A stretch of DNA of 64,000 nucleotides from Clostridiales bacterium (GTDB taxonomy: Bacteria; Bacillota; Clostridia; Lachnospirales; Lachnospiraceae), in NCBI GenBank assembly GCA_003343625.1, contig QAKV01000022.1:1-64000 (forward strand), given 5' to 3'. How positions within the stretch are numbered: position 1 is the first letter of the stretch; every line of letters starts with the position of its first letter. Below are positions 1 to 8,158 of the stretch, in pieces. The translations under genes and the position numbers were made by a program. The notes under the pieces are model-generated. The model was given only the letters and a program-made list of their open reading frames with translations. It did not search any database and was not told the DNA's origin.

Positions 1-159
1 AAGGCAAACGAAGTCCTTTCCAAAAAGTCTGCAAGACTTATGAAAAAATATTATCCGGAAACAAGGATCGTGTGTTTTAAGGGCAGTGCCCATTGTTATA
101 CAATGATATATCAGCCAGAGCAGTGGATAGAATGTGTGGAGATGTTTTTGCAGGAGTAA
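1..159 (+). CDS. C-terminal end of a probable alpha/beta hydrolase (partial)
   Basis: Frame 1 is open from the first base to a TAA at 157-159 and encodes 52 residues. The end contains GSAHCYTMIYQPEQW followed by a hydrophobic helix, the pattern of a catalytic His followed by the final helix in alpha/beta hydrolases, where a Pro/Glu and Trp often follow the His. The gene starts before the window. The assignment rests on this short tail only, so the family is tentative. The next gene starts 13 bases after the stop and was probably co-transcribed. Base composition is A+T-rich compared with the genes after 800. Confidence 0.45.
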   Translation, partial: KANEVLSKKSARLMKKYYPETRIVCFKGSAHCYTMIYQPEQWIECVEMFLQE

Positions 160-172
160 AGGAGTCGGCACA

Positions 173-613
173 ATGGAGTTTGGGTGGATAAACGGAATTA
201 ATCTGACAGTTGTCATACTGCTTATCTTAATCAATATTGTGGCCTTTAAGACGGGAGCTGCTGAAGGATTTAGCAGTAAATTTCAAATCATTAATGTTCT
301 TGAACAGATTGGCAGATACGGATGCATGATTTTTATGGTACTTCCGATTTGGATAAAGAACTGGAAGTTTGGTTTTCAATCTGTTGGTGAAATGCTTTTG
401 TGGATTGCTTCTACTGTTATTTTTCTTCTGCTATATGGCTTCCTCTGGATTAAAAAGCGTAGGGGCGGGATCAGCACTTTGTACGGATTGGGCATTATTC
501 CAGTTGTTTTGTTTCTGATGAATGGCATTTTGCTGCGGCATTATGCCTTGATTGCTGCTTCGCTTTTATTTGGTGTATGCCATTTGATGATTGTTCGGGA
601 AAATCAGAATTGA
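173..613 (+). CDS. small multi-pass membrane protein, unknown function
   Basis: 146 residues with about five hydrophobic segments (starting near residues 9, 44, 73, 97 and 119) separated by short charged loops such as KKRRGG. The start at 173 is preferred over an in-frame ATG at 134 because AAGGAG lies at 159-164 and because 134 would overlap the upstream gene. I do not recognise a family. It follows a probable hydrolase and precedes a sharp change to G+C-rich DNA, so it may belong to an acquired patch or simply a less conserved locus. Confidence 0.6.
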   Translation: MEFGWINGINLTVVILLILINIVAFKTGAAEGFSSKFQIINVLEQIGRYGCMIFMVLPIWIKNWKFGFQSVGEMLLWIASTVIFLLLYGFLWIKKRRGGISTLYGLGIIPVVLFLMNGILLRHYALIAASLLFGVCHLMIVRENQN

Positions 614-718
614 ATATCCCCGCAGGGGGGTGTTCAAAGGGGTGTGGGGAGGTGTTCATTTCCAAAATGAAAAAATGTGATTGTATCAACACACTTTTTA
701 TAATCGGCAAGATAGGGA

Positions 719-748
719 TTTACGGCGCGGGGGACCCTATGCTATAAT
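719..748 (+). promoter_or_regulatory. probable promoter of glyA
   Basis: TTTACG at 719-724 and TATAAT at 743-748 are separated by 18 bases. This places the transcription start about 55 bases before the glyA start codon. The 614-718 stretch before it holds G-rich direct sequence but no gene that I can support. Confidence 0.5.
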
Positions 749-808
749 CAAAAGGATCTTTTAGCAAATTAAAGCATGAAACAGCCCGGCAGGGAGACAG
801 GAGGATGT

Positions 809-2050
809 ATGTATTCTTTGGATGAAGTGAGGAAAGTGGATCCGGAAATCGCTGACGCCATCGTGGCGGAAGAAGAGCGGCAGAACAGCCATATCGAGCT
901 GATCGCTTCGGAAAACTGGGTGAGCAAGGCTGTCATGGCTGCCATGGGAAGTATTCTGACCAACAAATATGCGGAAGGATATCCCGGTAAACGGTATTAC
1001 GGCGGCTGCCAGTGCGTGGACGCGGTGGAGAATCTGGCCATCGAACGCGCCAAAAAGCTGTTCGGCTGCGATTATGCCAACGTACAGCCTCACTCCGGCG
1101 CTCAGGCGAATATGGCGGTGCAGTTCGCGGTGCTCAATCCGGGAGATACGATCATGGGGATGAATCTGGATCACGGCGGACATCTCACCCACGGCAGCCC
1201 GGTAAACCTGTCCGGGAAATATTTCCACGTGGTTCCCTATGGCGTGGATGATGACGGATTTCTGGATTATGATGAGATGCGCCGTCTGGCTTTGGAATGC
1301 AGGCCGAAAATGATCATCGCGGGGGCTTCCGCTTATGCCAGAACCATCGACTGGAAGAAGTTCCGGGAAGTGGCGGATGAGGTGGACGCCTGCCTGATGG
1401 TGGATATGGCGCACATCGCCGGCCTGGTGGCGGCGGGACTGCATCCCAGCCCGATCCCCTATGCGGATGTGGTCACCACCACCACCCACAAGACGCTGAG
1501 GGGCCCCAGAGGCGGCCTGATTCTGGCCAATGAGGCGGCCGCTAAGAAATACAATTTCAATAAGGCGATTTTCCCCGGCACCCAGGGCGGCCCGCTGATG
1601 CACGTGATCGCGGCGAAAGCGGTGTGTTTCCAGGAGGCGCTGGGAGACGAATTCAAAGAATATCAGAAAAACATACTTAAGAACGCGAAAGCCCTCTGCG
1701 AAGGGTTGATGAAACGCGGGATCCGGATCGTTTCCGGCGGCACGGACAATCACCTGATGCTGGTGGATCTGACCGATTTCGGCCTGACGGGAAAAGCGGT
1801 GGAAAAGCTTTTGGACGAAGCGAATATCACTGCGAATAAGAACACGATTCCCAACGATCCCCAGTCGCCCTTCGTGACCAGCGGTATTCGTCTGGGCACG
1901 CCGGCGGTCACGTCCAGGGGGATGGACGAAGCGGATATGGATCGGATCGCAGAGGCTATTGCGGCGGTGATCAAACAGGGAGAAGCAGGTTTGGAGCAGG
2001 CGCGCGGCATCGTGAAGGAACTGACCGAAAAATACCCGCTGGAAGTATGA
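809..2050 (+). CDS. glyA: serine hydroxymethyltransferase
   Basis: 413 residues, the usual length. It interconverts serine and glycine and makes 5,10-methylene-tetrahydrofolate in the cytoplasm, using pyridoxal phosphate. The PLP-binding lysine is Lys228 in the motif [14 protein letters not shown], and the N-terminal substrate motif IELIASEN is present. The start at 809 is chosen over an in-frame ATG at 776 because AGGAGG sits at 799-804 with good spacing and the family begins near MYSLDEV. The stop overlaps the start of the next gene as ATGA, which suggests translational coupling. The methylene-tetrahydrofolate made here feeds thyA, which is also in this window. Confidence 0.97.
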   Translation: MYSLDEVRKVDPEIADAIVAEEERQNSHIELIASENWVSKAVMAAMGSILTNKYAEGYPGKRYYGGCQCVDAVENLAIERAKKLFGCDYANVQPHSGAQANMAVQFAVLNPGDTIMGMNLDHGGHLTHGSPVNLSGKYFHVVPYGVDDDGFLDYDEMRRLALECRPKMIIAGASAYARTIDWKKFREVADEVDACLMVDMAHIAGLVAAGLHPSPIPYADVVTTTTHKTLRGPRGGLILANEAAAKKYNFNKAIFPGTQGGPLMHVIAAKAVCFQEALGDEFKEYQKNILKNAKALCEGLMKRGIRIVSGGTDNHLMLVDLTDFGLTGKAVEKLLDEANITANKNTIPNDPQSPFVTSGIRLGTPAVTSRGMDEADMDRIAEAIAAVIKQGEAGLEQARGIVKELTEKYPLEV

Positions 2051-2808
2051 GGGGGATCGAAAGAACCGGCGTGTCGGACGGGGATACCTTCCGATCCGCC
2101 GGGATTTCTGCCGATGCGTTGAAGTGGATCGCGCTGCTGACCATGCTGTGCGATCACGTGGGAGCGGTGCTGTTGCCGCAGTATCCGATTCTGCGCCTGA
2201 TCGGGCGAACGGCGTTTCCTCTGTTCGTCTGGCTCCTGGTGGAGGGATTTTCGCATACTTCCAGCAGGAAAAGATATCTGGGACGGATGGCGGCTTTCGC
2301 GATCCTTTCGGAACTTCCTTTCGATCTGGCGCTGTATGGGCGGCCGGATTGGCAAAGCCAGAATGTCTTTGTCACCCTGTCCATCGGCCTACTGATGTTG
2401 ATTTTTCTGGAGCGGGCCATGGATGAGTGGGACCGGAGGCGGGAGGCGGGAGAGAATGCCTTTTGGCAGGCGGCGGAGGCGTGCGGGATTGCGGCCGCCG
2501 CTATGGTTGCTGCCGAACTGCTTCGGGTGGATTACGGCGGCAGCGGACCTTTGCTGGCTGCACTATTTTACTGTTATGCGCGCAAAAAAAAGCCCGGTCT
2601 GGTGTTTTCCTTTTTGCTTTTCTGCCTGTCCATGGGGCTTCTGAGCGCGCTGGTGGAAGTTTTCGGGATCGTCTCAGTCCCCCTCATCGCCAGATATAAC
2701 GGGATTCGGAAACGAAAGAAAAAAGGCCGTCTGTTCTATCTTTTTTATCCGGTGCATTTGCTGATTTTGTATCTGATCCATGAGTTGTGGAAAAATGTGC
2801 TTGCCTGA
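2047..2808 (+). CDS. TraX-family membrane protein
   Basis: 253 residues with roughly eight hydrophobic segments. The N-terminal [19 protein letters not shown], then [15 protein letters not shown] and a C-terminal [16 protein letters not shown] are typical of the TraX family, named for an F-pilin acetylase but found widely in Firmicutes outside conjugation systems. The start codon overlaps the glyA stop (ATGA). No transfer genes are nearby, so a conjugative role is unlikely; an acyltransferase-like membrane role is the family guess. Confidence 0.85.
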   Translation: MRGIERTGVSDGDTFRSAGISADALKWIALLTMLCDHVGAVLLPQYPILRLIGRTAFPLFVWLLVEGFSHTSSRKRYLGRMAAFAILSELPFDLALYGRPDWQSQNVFVTLSIGLLMLIFLERAMDEWDRRREAGENAFWQAAEACGIAAAAMVAAELLRVDYGGSGPLLAALFYCYARKKKPGLVFSFLLFCLSMGLLSALVEVFGIVSVPLIARYNGIRKRKKKGRLFYLFYPVHLLILYLIHELWKNVLA

Positions 2809-2829
2809 TCTGATAGGTTGTGCTAAAAT
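2801..2829 (+). promoter_or_regulatory. probable promoter of the ACT-hom-apgM-lysC operon
   Basis: TTGCCT at 2801-2806 and TAAAAT at 2824-2829 with a 17-base spacer. The -35 overlaps the last codons of the TraX-like gene. It would start transcription about 48 bases before the ACT-domain gene. Confidence 0.5.
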
Positions 2830-2883
2830 ATCCCCCGACGACGCACAAGTGTATGCAGTAAAAATACAAAAGGGAAAGAGAAG

Positions 2884-3327
2884 ATGGCAGAGCCTACCAG
2901 GTATTATGTGGTGAAAAAAAAAGCGGTGCCCGAGGTTCTTTTGAAGGTGGTGGAAGCCAAACGGCTTCTGGAATCTGAAAAAGTGGCGACGATCCAGGAT
3001 GCGGTGGATGCAGTGGGGATCAGCAGGAGTTCGTTTTATAAATATAAGGACGACATATTCCCGTTTCACGACAACTCGCAGGGAAGGACGATCACCCTTT
3101 CCCTGCAGATCGAAGATGAACCGGGCCTTTTGTCGGATGTGCTCAAGGTGATCGCGCAGTTTGGCGCGAACATCCTGACGATCCATCAGAGCATTCCCAT
3201 CAACGGGATCGCGTCTTTAAGCGTGAGCGTGCAGGTGCTGCAGACCACGAAGGACATCTCCGGAATGCTGGGGGAGATGGAGCGGCAAAGCGGGGTGCAC
3301 AGCGTGAAGATACTGGCGAAAGAATAG
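2884..3327 (+). CDS. ACT domain-containing regulatory protein (PheB/UPF0735 type)
   Basis: 147 residues, the normal length of the PheB/UPF0735 family. The N-terminal half has a helix-turn-helix-like stretch (residues 30-58, with AVDAVGISRSSFYKY), and the C-terminal half is an ACT domain starting near residue 65 (ITLSLQIEDEPGLLSDVL) that would bind an amino acid. In Bacillus the relative sits with hom and thr genes, and here it directly precedes homoserine dehydrogenase by 30 bases. It may sense a product of the aspartate pathway; the ligand is not predictable from sequence alone. Confidence 0.88.
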   Translation: MAEPTRYYVVKKKAVPEVLLKVVEAKRLLESEKVATIQDAVDAVGISRSSFYKYKDDIFPFHDNSQGRTITLSLQIEDEPGLLSDVLKVIAQFGANILTIHQSIPINGIASLSVSVQVLQTTKDISGMLGEMERQSGVHSVKILAKE

Positions 3328-3357
3328 AGAGAATCGGAGCAGGAAACGAGGAAAAGA

Positions 3358-4566
3358 ATGGTAAAAATAGCGGTTTTGGGATATGGTACTGTGGGAAGCG
3401 GCGTGGTGGAAGTCATCGAGCGCAACCGTGAACTGATCGAAAAGAGGGCCGGAAAGCGACTGGAAGTGAAGTATATTCTGGACATCCGGGATTTCCCGGG
3501 GGATCCTTACGAAGACAGGATTGTCCACGACGTGGAGAGGATTCTGGAAGATCCGGAAGTAGAGATCATCTGCGAAACCATGGGAGGCATGGAACCCGCC
3601 TACACGCTTTCCAGGCGGGCGCTGGAGGCGGGAAAGAGCGTTTGCACCTCCAACAAGGAGCTGGTGGCTGCCCACGGCGCCCGGCTGATCGCCCTGGCGG
3701 AAGAGCATCGCTGCAATTATCTGTTCGAAGCCAGCGTAGGTGGAGGAATTCCCATCATTCGCCCTTTAAACTGCGCTCTGACGGCGGAGAGAGTGGTGGA
3801 AATTGTCGGAATTTTAAACGGGACTACCAACTATATATTAACCAGGATGGAAAAGGACGGCGCCGATTTCGGGACAGTGCTCAAAGAAGCCCAGCAGAAG
3901 GGATATGCGGAACGTAACCCGGAAGCGGATGTGGAAGGGTATGACGCCTGCCGCAAGATCGCGATTCTGACTTCGCTGATCGCCGGCCATACTGTGGATT
4001 TTCACGAGATCCACACGGAAGGGATCACAGGGATCACGCCGGAGGATTTCGAATACGCCAAAGCGATGGATATGACGATCAAGCTGCTGGCTGCGAGCCG
4101 GGAGGAAGAAGGCAGCTATCTGGCTTCGGTAGTGCCCTGTATGCTCAAAAAGGAGATGCCCCTGGCGCTGGTGAGCGGGGTGTTCAATGCCATTTCCGTG
4201 CGGGGAAATACGCTGGGAGAATCCATGTTTTACGGGAAAGGGGCCGGAAAGCTGCCCACGGCCAGTGCAGTGGTCTCCGATGTGGTGGACTGCGCCAGAC
4301 ATCCGGGAGAGCATATGACGTGTATTTGGGAAGAGGAGCCCGTGCATCTGAAGCCTTTTGAAGACGGAATCAGCCGCTTTTTTGTGCGCGTTGCAACGGC
4401 GGGAGAAGAGGAAGCTGATGCCGTTTTCGGGCCGGTGGAAAAGATCCGTTTGGAGGAGCTGCCCGAAGAATATGGCTTCCTGACAGAACGGATGACGGAA
4501 CGGGAATTCTCCCAAAAACAGAGGAAGGTTTCCGGCCTTATCGCCCGGATTCGCGTCAGGGACTGA
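3358..4566 (+). CDS. hom: homoserine dehydrogenase
   Basis: 402 residues. It reduces aspartate semialdehyde to homoserine, the branch point to threonine and methionine. The N-terminal Rossmann motif VLGYGTVGSGVVEVI binds NAD(P), and the central signature GILNGTTNYILTRM and the segment NPEADVEGYDACRKIAIL carry the catalytic Asp/Lys region. The C-terminal region after about residue 330 is short and looks like a weak ACT domain. The linked PheB-type ACT protein upstream may supply regulation. It lies in an operon with apgM-like and aspartokinase genes. Confidence 0.96.
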   Translation: MVKIAVLGYGTVGSGVVEVIERNRELIEKRAGKRLEVKYILDIRDFPGDPYEDRIVHDVERILEDPEVEIICETMGGMEPAYTLSRRALEAGKSVCTSNKELVAAHGARLIALAEEHRCNYLFEASVGGGIPIIRPLNCALTAERVVEIVGILNGTTNYILTRMEKDGADFGTVLKEAQQKGYAERNPEADVEGYDACRKIAILTSLIAGHTVDFHEIHTEGITGITPEDFEYAKAMDMTIKLLAASREEEGSYLASVVPCMLKKEMPLALVSGVFNAISVRGNTLGESMFYGKGAGKLPTASAVVSDVVDCARHPGEHMTCIWEEEPVHLKPFEDGISRFFVRVATAGEEEADAVFGPVEKIRLEELPEEYGFLTERMTEREFSQKQRKVSGLIARIRVRD

Positions 4567-4603
4567 AGGATATGCAAAAAGCGATGAAGGAGGAAGCGTT
4601 CCG

Positions 4604-5833
4604 ATGAAATACGTGATTGTTCTGGGGGATGGTATGGCGGATGAGCCGCTGCAGGAACTGGGATGGAAGACTCCGCTTTCCTGTGCCAGGACCCCGGCTC
4701 TGGATTCGCTGTCAAAAAAATCCCGGATCGGAATGGTGCGCACTGTGCCGGAAGGTATGGCGCCGGGATCGGATACGGCGAACCTGTCCGTGTTGGGTTA
4801 CGATCCGAAACTATATTATACCGGCAGATCCCCGCTGGAAGCGCTTTCCATCGGCGTGCCCATGAGGGATACGGATGTGTCGCTGCGCTGCAACTTCGTC
4901 ACGATTTCCGAAGACGGGTTGCCTTTTGAGGAAAAGATTATTCTGGATCACAGCTCCGGAGAGATTTCCACAGAAGACTGTGCGGTTTTGCTGGATGCGG
5001 TGAAAAAGGAGCTCGAGCGCGGACCCTGGCGCTTTTATGCGGGCACCAGCTACCGGCACTGCCTGATCTGGGAAAATGGCAGGGTCGTGGATCTGACGGC
5101 GCCCCACGATGTGTTGGGACAGGTGATCGGCCCCCACCTGCCAAAAGAGGGAGAGCTGCGGGAGATGATGAAAAGAAGCCATGAGATCCTGCGGGATCAT
5201 CCCATCAATCGGGAGCGCAGGGCGAAAGGGCTTCATCCTGCGAACTGTTGCTGGTTTTGGGGGGCGGGTACAAAGCCATCTCTCACCTCTTTCTTGCAAA
5301 AATTCGGGAAAAGGGGTATTATGATCTCTGCCGTGGATTTGCTCAAGGGAATTGCGGTGGGCGCCGGAATGGATGTGGCCCGGGTAGAAGGGGCCAACGG
5401 CGGGCTGGATACCAACTACGAAGGAAAAATGCAGGCCGCTTTTGAGGCGCTGACTTCGGGCGGCTATGATTTCGCCTATATCCATGTGGAGGCGCCGGAT
5501 GAAATGGGGCATCAGGGAAGCGTGGAGAAAAAGATCCGCGCCATCGAATATCTGGATCAGAGGATCATAGGCCCTTTGGCGCAGAGCCTGACCCGGGAAA
5601 AAGTGGATTTCAGGATGCTGGTTCTTCCGGATCATCCCACGCCCATCCGCCTGCGCACCCATACATCCAGGGAAGTGCCCTGGCTTTTGTACGACAGCAC
5701 GATGCAGGAACAGCATGAGTGGAATTATAATGAAGCGGAAGCGATTCTGAGCGGGAATTATGTGGCGCGCGGTCATGAACTGATGCGGTATTTTCTGCAG
5801 GAAACGAGTGAGATTGGAGAAACAGTGATATGA
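4604..5833 (+). CDS. ApgM-type cofactor-independent phosphoglycerate mutase family protein; possible homoserine kinase analogue
   Basis: 409 residues of the alkaline-phosphatase superfamily, archaeal-type independent phosphoglycerate mutase group. The start YVIVLGDGMADEP carries the metal-binding Asp, GSDTANLSVLGYDP the catalytic Ser/Thr region, and YIHVEAPDEMGHQG and VLPDHPTP the C-terminal metal ligands. It sits between hom and aspartokinase, and no thrB is seen here. In comparative genomics this family has been proposed to replace homoserine kinase when linked to threonine genes. I therefore favour a role in making phosphohomoserine, although mutase activity cannot be excluded. GGAGGAAGC precedes the ATG, and its stop overlaps lysC as ATGA. 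Confidence 0.85.
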   Translation: MKYVIVLGDGMADEPLQELGWKTPLSCARTPALDSLSKKSRIGMVRTVPEGMAPGSDTANLSVLGYDPKLYYTGRSPLEALSIGVPMRDTDVSLRCNFVTISEDGLPFEEKIILDHSSGEISTEDCAVLLDAVKKELERGPWRFYAGTSYRHCLIWENGRVVDLTAPHDVLGQVIGPHLPKEGELREMMKRSHEILRDHPINRERRAKGLHPANCCWFWGAGTKPSLTSFLQKFGKRGIMISAVDLLKGIAVGAGMDVARVEGANGGLDTNYEGKMQAAFEALTSGGYDFAYIHVEAPDEMGHQGSVEKKIRAIEYLDQRIIGPLAQSLTREKVDFRMLVLPDHPTPIRLRTHTSREVPWLLYDSTMQEQHEWNYNEAEAILSGNYVARGHELMRYFLQETSEIGETVI

Positions 5834-7149
5834 AAAAAGTTGTGAAATTCGGCGGAAGTTCTCTGGCCAACGCGGAGCAGTTTCGGAAAGTGGGAGAGAT
5901 CATCTCCTCCGAAACTTCCAGACGTTTTGTGATTCCCAGCGCGCCCGGAAAGCGCAGCCGTAACGATACGAAGGTGACGGATATGCTCTATGCCTGCTAC
6001 GGTCTGGCAGAAGAGGGAAGGGACTTTTCTCACGAGTTGCGCCTGATCCGGGAACGGTACGACGAGATCGTCGACGGCCTGTCCCTGGATCTGTCTCTGG
6101 ATGATGAATTCGCCGTCATCGAGCAGAACTTCAAAGTCCGCGCGGGCAGGGACTACGCTGCCTCCCGCGGAGAATATCTGAACGGAATCGTGATGGCGCG
6201 TTACCTGAACTTCGAATTTATAGACGCGGCGGAAGTAGTGTTCTTTAAAGAAAATGGGGAATTCGATGCGGCGCGGACCAATGACGTCATGGAAGAACGC
6301 CTGAGAAACCTGCCCAATGCCGTGATTCCGGGATTTTACGGTTCCAATCCGGACGGCTCCATCCGCACGTTTTCCAGAGGGGGATCCGACATCACAGGCT
6401 CCATCGTGGCGAAGGCGGCTCATGCGGACGTCTACGAGAACTGGACGGATGTATCCGGTTTTCTCATCGCGGATCCCAATATCATTCCCAATCCGGAAAA
6501 GATCGAAACGATTACATATCGGGAGCTTCGCGAGCTGTCCTATATGGGCGCATCCGTCCTGCATGAAGAGTCCATCTTCCCGGTGAGAAGCGAGGGGATT
6601 CCGATCAACATCCGCAATACCAACGAGCCGGATGACAGCGGCACCTGGATCGTGGAGAGCACCTGCCAGAAATCCAAATTCGTCATCACCGGCATCGCCG
6701 GGAAAAAGGGTTTCTGCTCCGTCAATATCGAAAAGGATATGATGAATTCCGAGATCGGATTCGGCCGTAAGGTGTTGCAGGTGTTCGAGGACAACGGGAT
6801 CTCTTTCGAGCACGTGCCCTCCGGCATCGACACGATGACGGTTTTCGCCCATCAGGATGAATTCATGGATAAGGAACAGAATGTGGTTTCCGCACTGCAC
6901 CGGATGGTGAAGCCGGACATGGTGGAAATCGAAGGGGATATCGCCCTGATCGCGGTGGTGGGCCGCGGTATGAGATCCACCAGGGGGACTGCGGGCCGCA
7001 TCTTCGCGGCGCTGGCCCACGCCAATATCAACGTCCGTATGATCGATCAGGGTTCCAGCGAGCTCAACATCATCATCGGCGTGCGGGACGACGACTTCGA
7101 AAAGGCGATTCGCGCCATCTACAATATGTTCGTCCTGGTGCAGCTGTAA
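5830..7149 (+). CDS. lysC: aspartate kinase
   Basis: 439 residues. It phosphorylates aspartate as the first step to lysine, threonine and methionine. KFGGSSLAN at residues 6-14 is the kinase signature; FSRGGSDITGSIVA is the second nucleotide-binding motif. Two ACT domains follow from about residue 305 (FCSVNIEKDMM, IALIAVVGRGM) and should give feedback control. The ATG overlaps the previous stop (ATGA), so the kinase is translated with the mutase-like protein. It is the last gene of the operon, which ends at the hairpin at 7167. Confidence 0.95.
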   Translation: MKKVVKFGGSSLANAEQFRKVGEIISSETSRRFVIPSAPGKRSRNDTKVTDMLYACYGLAEEGRDFSHELRLIRERYDEIVDGLSLDLSLDDEFAVIEQNFKVRAGRDYAASRGEYLNGIVMARYLNFEFIDAAEVVFFKENGEFDAARTNDVMEERLRNLPNAVIPGFYGSNPDGSIRTFSRGGSDITGSIVAKAAHADVYENWTDVSGFLIADPNIIPNPEKIETITYRELRELSYMGASVLHEESIFPVRSEGIPINIRNTNEPDDSGTWIVESTCQKSKFVITGIAGKKGFCSVNIEKDMMNSEIGFGRKVLQVFEDNGISFEHVPSGIDTMTVFAHQDEFMDKEQNVVSALHRMVKPDMVEIEGDIALIAVVGRGMRSTRGTAGRIFAALAHANINVRMIDQGSSELNIIIGVRDDDFEKAIRAIYNMFVLVQL

Positions 7150-7166
7150 AACAAACGCAAAAAAGA

Positions 7167-7207
7167 GGGACTGCTTTGAAAATGTAACTCAGGGCAGTCC
7201 CGTTTCT
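7167..7207 (+). terminator. terminator after the aspartate-family operon
   Basis: GGGACTGC at 7167-7174 pairs with GCAGTCCC at 7194-7201 and is followed by a T-rich run (GTTTCTATTTCTT). It lies 17 bases after the aspartokinase stop. The 7210-7392 stretch after it is A+T-rich with a possible TATACT -10 box at 7357-7362 for the next operon but no clear -35. Confidence 0.75.
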
Positions 7208-7392
7208 ATTTCTTCTATCTTCGCTTTTTAAACGTATCATACAGCAAGTCTTTTTGTAATTCCGTCAAAACCATACTAAATCAACTCGGGGAGGAATTTG
7301 TTTTCGAACGGAGGAAAACTTAAAATAATCTTAATGATTTCGTCAGGTAAATATGATATACTGACCTATATTGTGGAAAGGAATCGAAAGCT

Positions 7393-8124
7393 ATGGCCGA
7401 AGCGAGAGAACCGGTGATTCAGGTAAAGGATCTGTATAAGATCTACCGGGTGGGCGATACCAGAGTACGGGCCTTAAACGGGGTGGATTTCACCATCTAT
7501 AAAGGGGAGTTCTGCTCCATCGTGGGGACTTCCGGGTCAGGGAAATCCACGCTGCTGAATATGCTGGCAGGTCTGGAGAAACCCACGAAGGGAGAGATTG
7601 TGATCGCCGGAGAACATATCGAAAACAAGACGGAGAATCAGCTGGTGCGGTTCCGCAGGGAGCACATAGGTTTCATTTTTCAATCTTTTAACCTGATGCC
7701 TACGATGACGGCAGTGGAGAATGTAGCGCTTCCGCTGACCTTCCAGGGCGTGAGCAGGGACGTTCGGATGAAGAAAGCGGCGGCACTCCTGGATCTGGTG
7801 GGATTGAAGAAGTATAAAAGCCACAGGCCGACCCAGATGTCAGGCGGACAGCAGCAGCGTGTGGGCGTGGCGAGAGCCCTGGTGGTGAGCCCTCAGATCG
7901 TCTTCGCGGACGAGCCTACCGGAAATCTGGACTCCAATACGTCCAGAGAAGTGATGGAGCTGATGCAGAAGGTGGTTCGGGAAAAGAAGCAGACGCTGGT
8001 AATGGTCACCCATGACAACCATCTGGCCGGGTTCGCGGATCGGATTTTTCATATCATGGACGGAAAGATCGTACAGATCGAAGAAAACGCTGGACACAGG
8101 GACGCGGCGGACATTTATGGATGA
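7393..8124 (+). CDS. ABC transporter ATP-binding protein, MacB/LolD type
   Basis: 243 residues. It has Walker A GTSGSGKST, signature SGGQQQRVGVARAL and Walker B IVFADEPTGNLD, plus the TGNLD and MVTHD motifs typical of the LolD/MacB family. It should energise the permease encoded at 10165. The two are separated by an exported protein gene, all on the same strand with small gaps, so the three form one transporter operon. This family usually extrudes or moves peptides or lipoproteins rather than importing nutrients. Confidence 0.93.
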   Translation: MAEAREPVIQVKDLYKIYRVGDTRVRALNGVDFTIYKGEFCSIVGTSGSGKSTLLNMLAGLEKPTKGEIVIAGEHIENKTENQLVRFRREHIGFIFQSFNLMPTMTAVENVALPLTFQGVSRDVRMKKAAALLDLVGLKKYKSHRPTQMSGGQQQRVGVARALVVSPQIVFADEPTGNLDSNTSREVMELMQKVVREKKQTLVMVTHDNHLAGFADRIFHIMDGKIVQIEENAGHRDAADIYG

Positions 8125-8158
8125 CCGCGCAGAATACGACATATGAAGGGGAAAAGCG

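Noticed and set aside
5773..7020. 415-codon open frame opposite aspartokinase
   Set aside because: Aspartokinase on the plus strand has full motifs and a ribosome binding site; the antisense frame has none.
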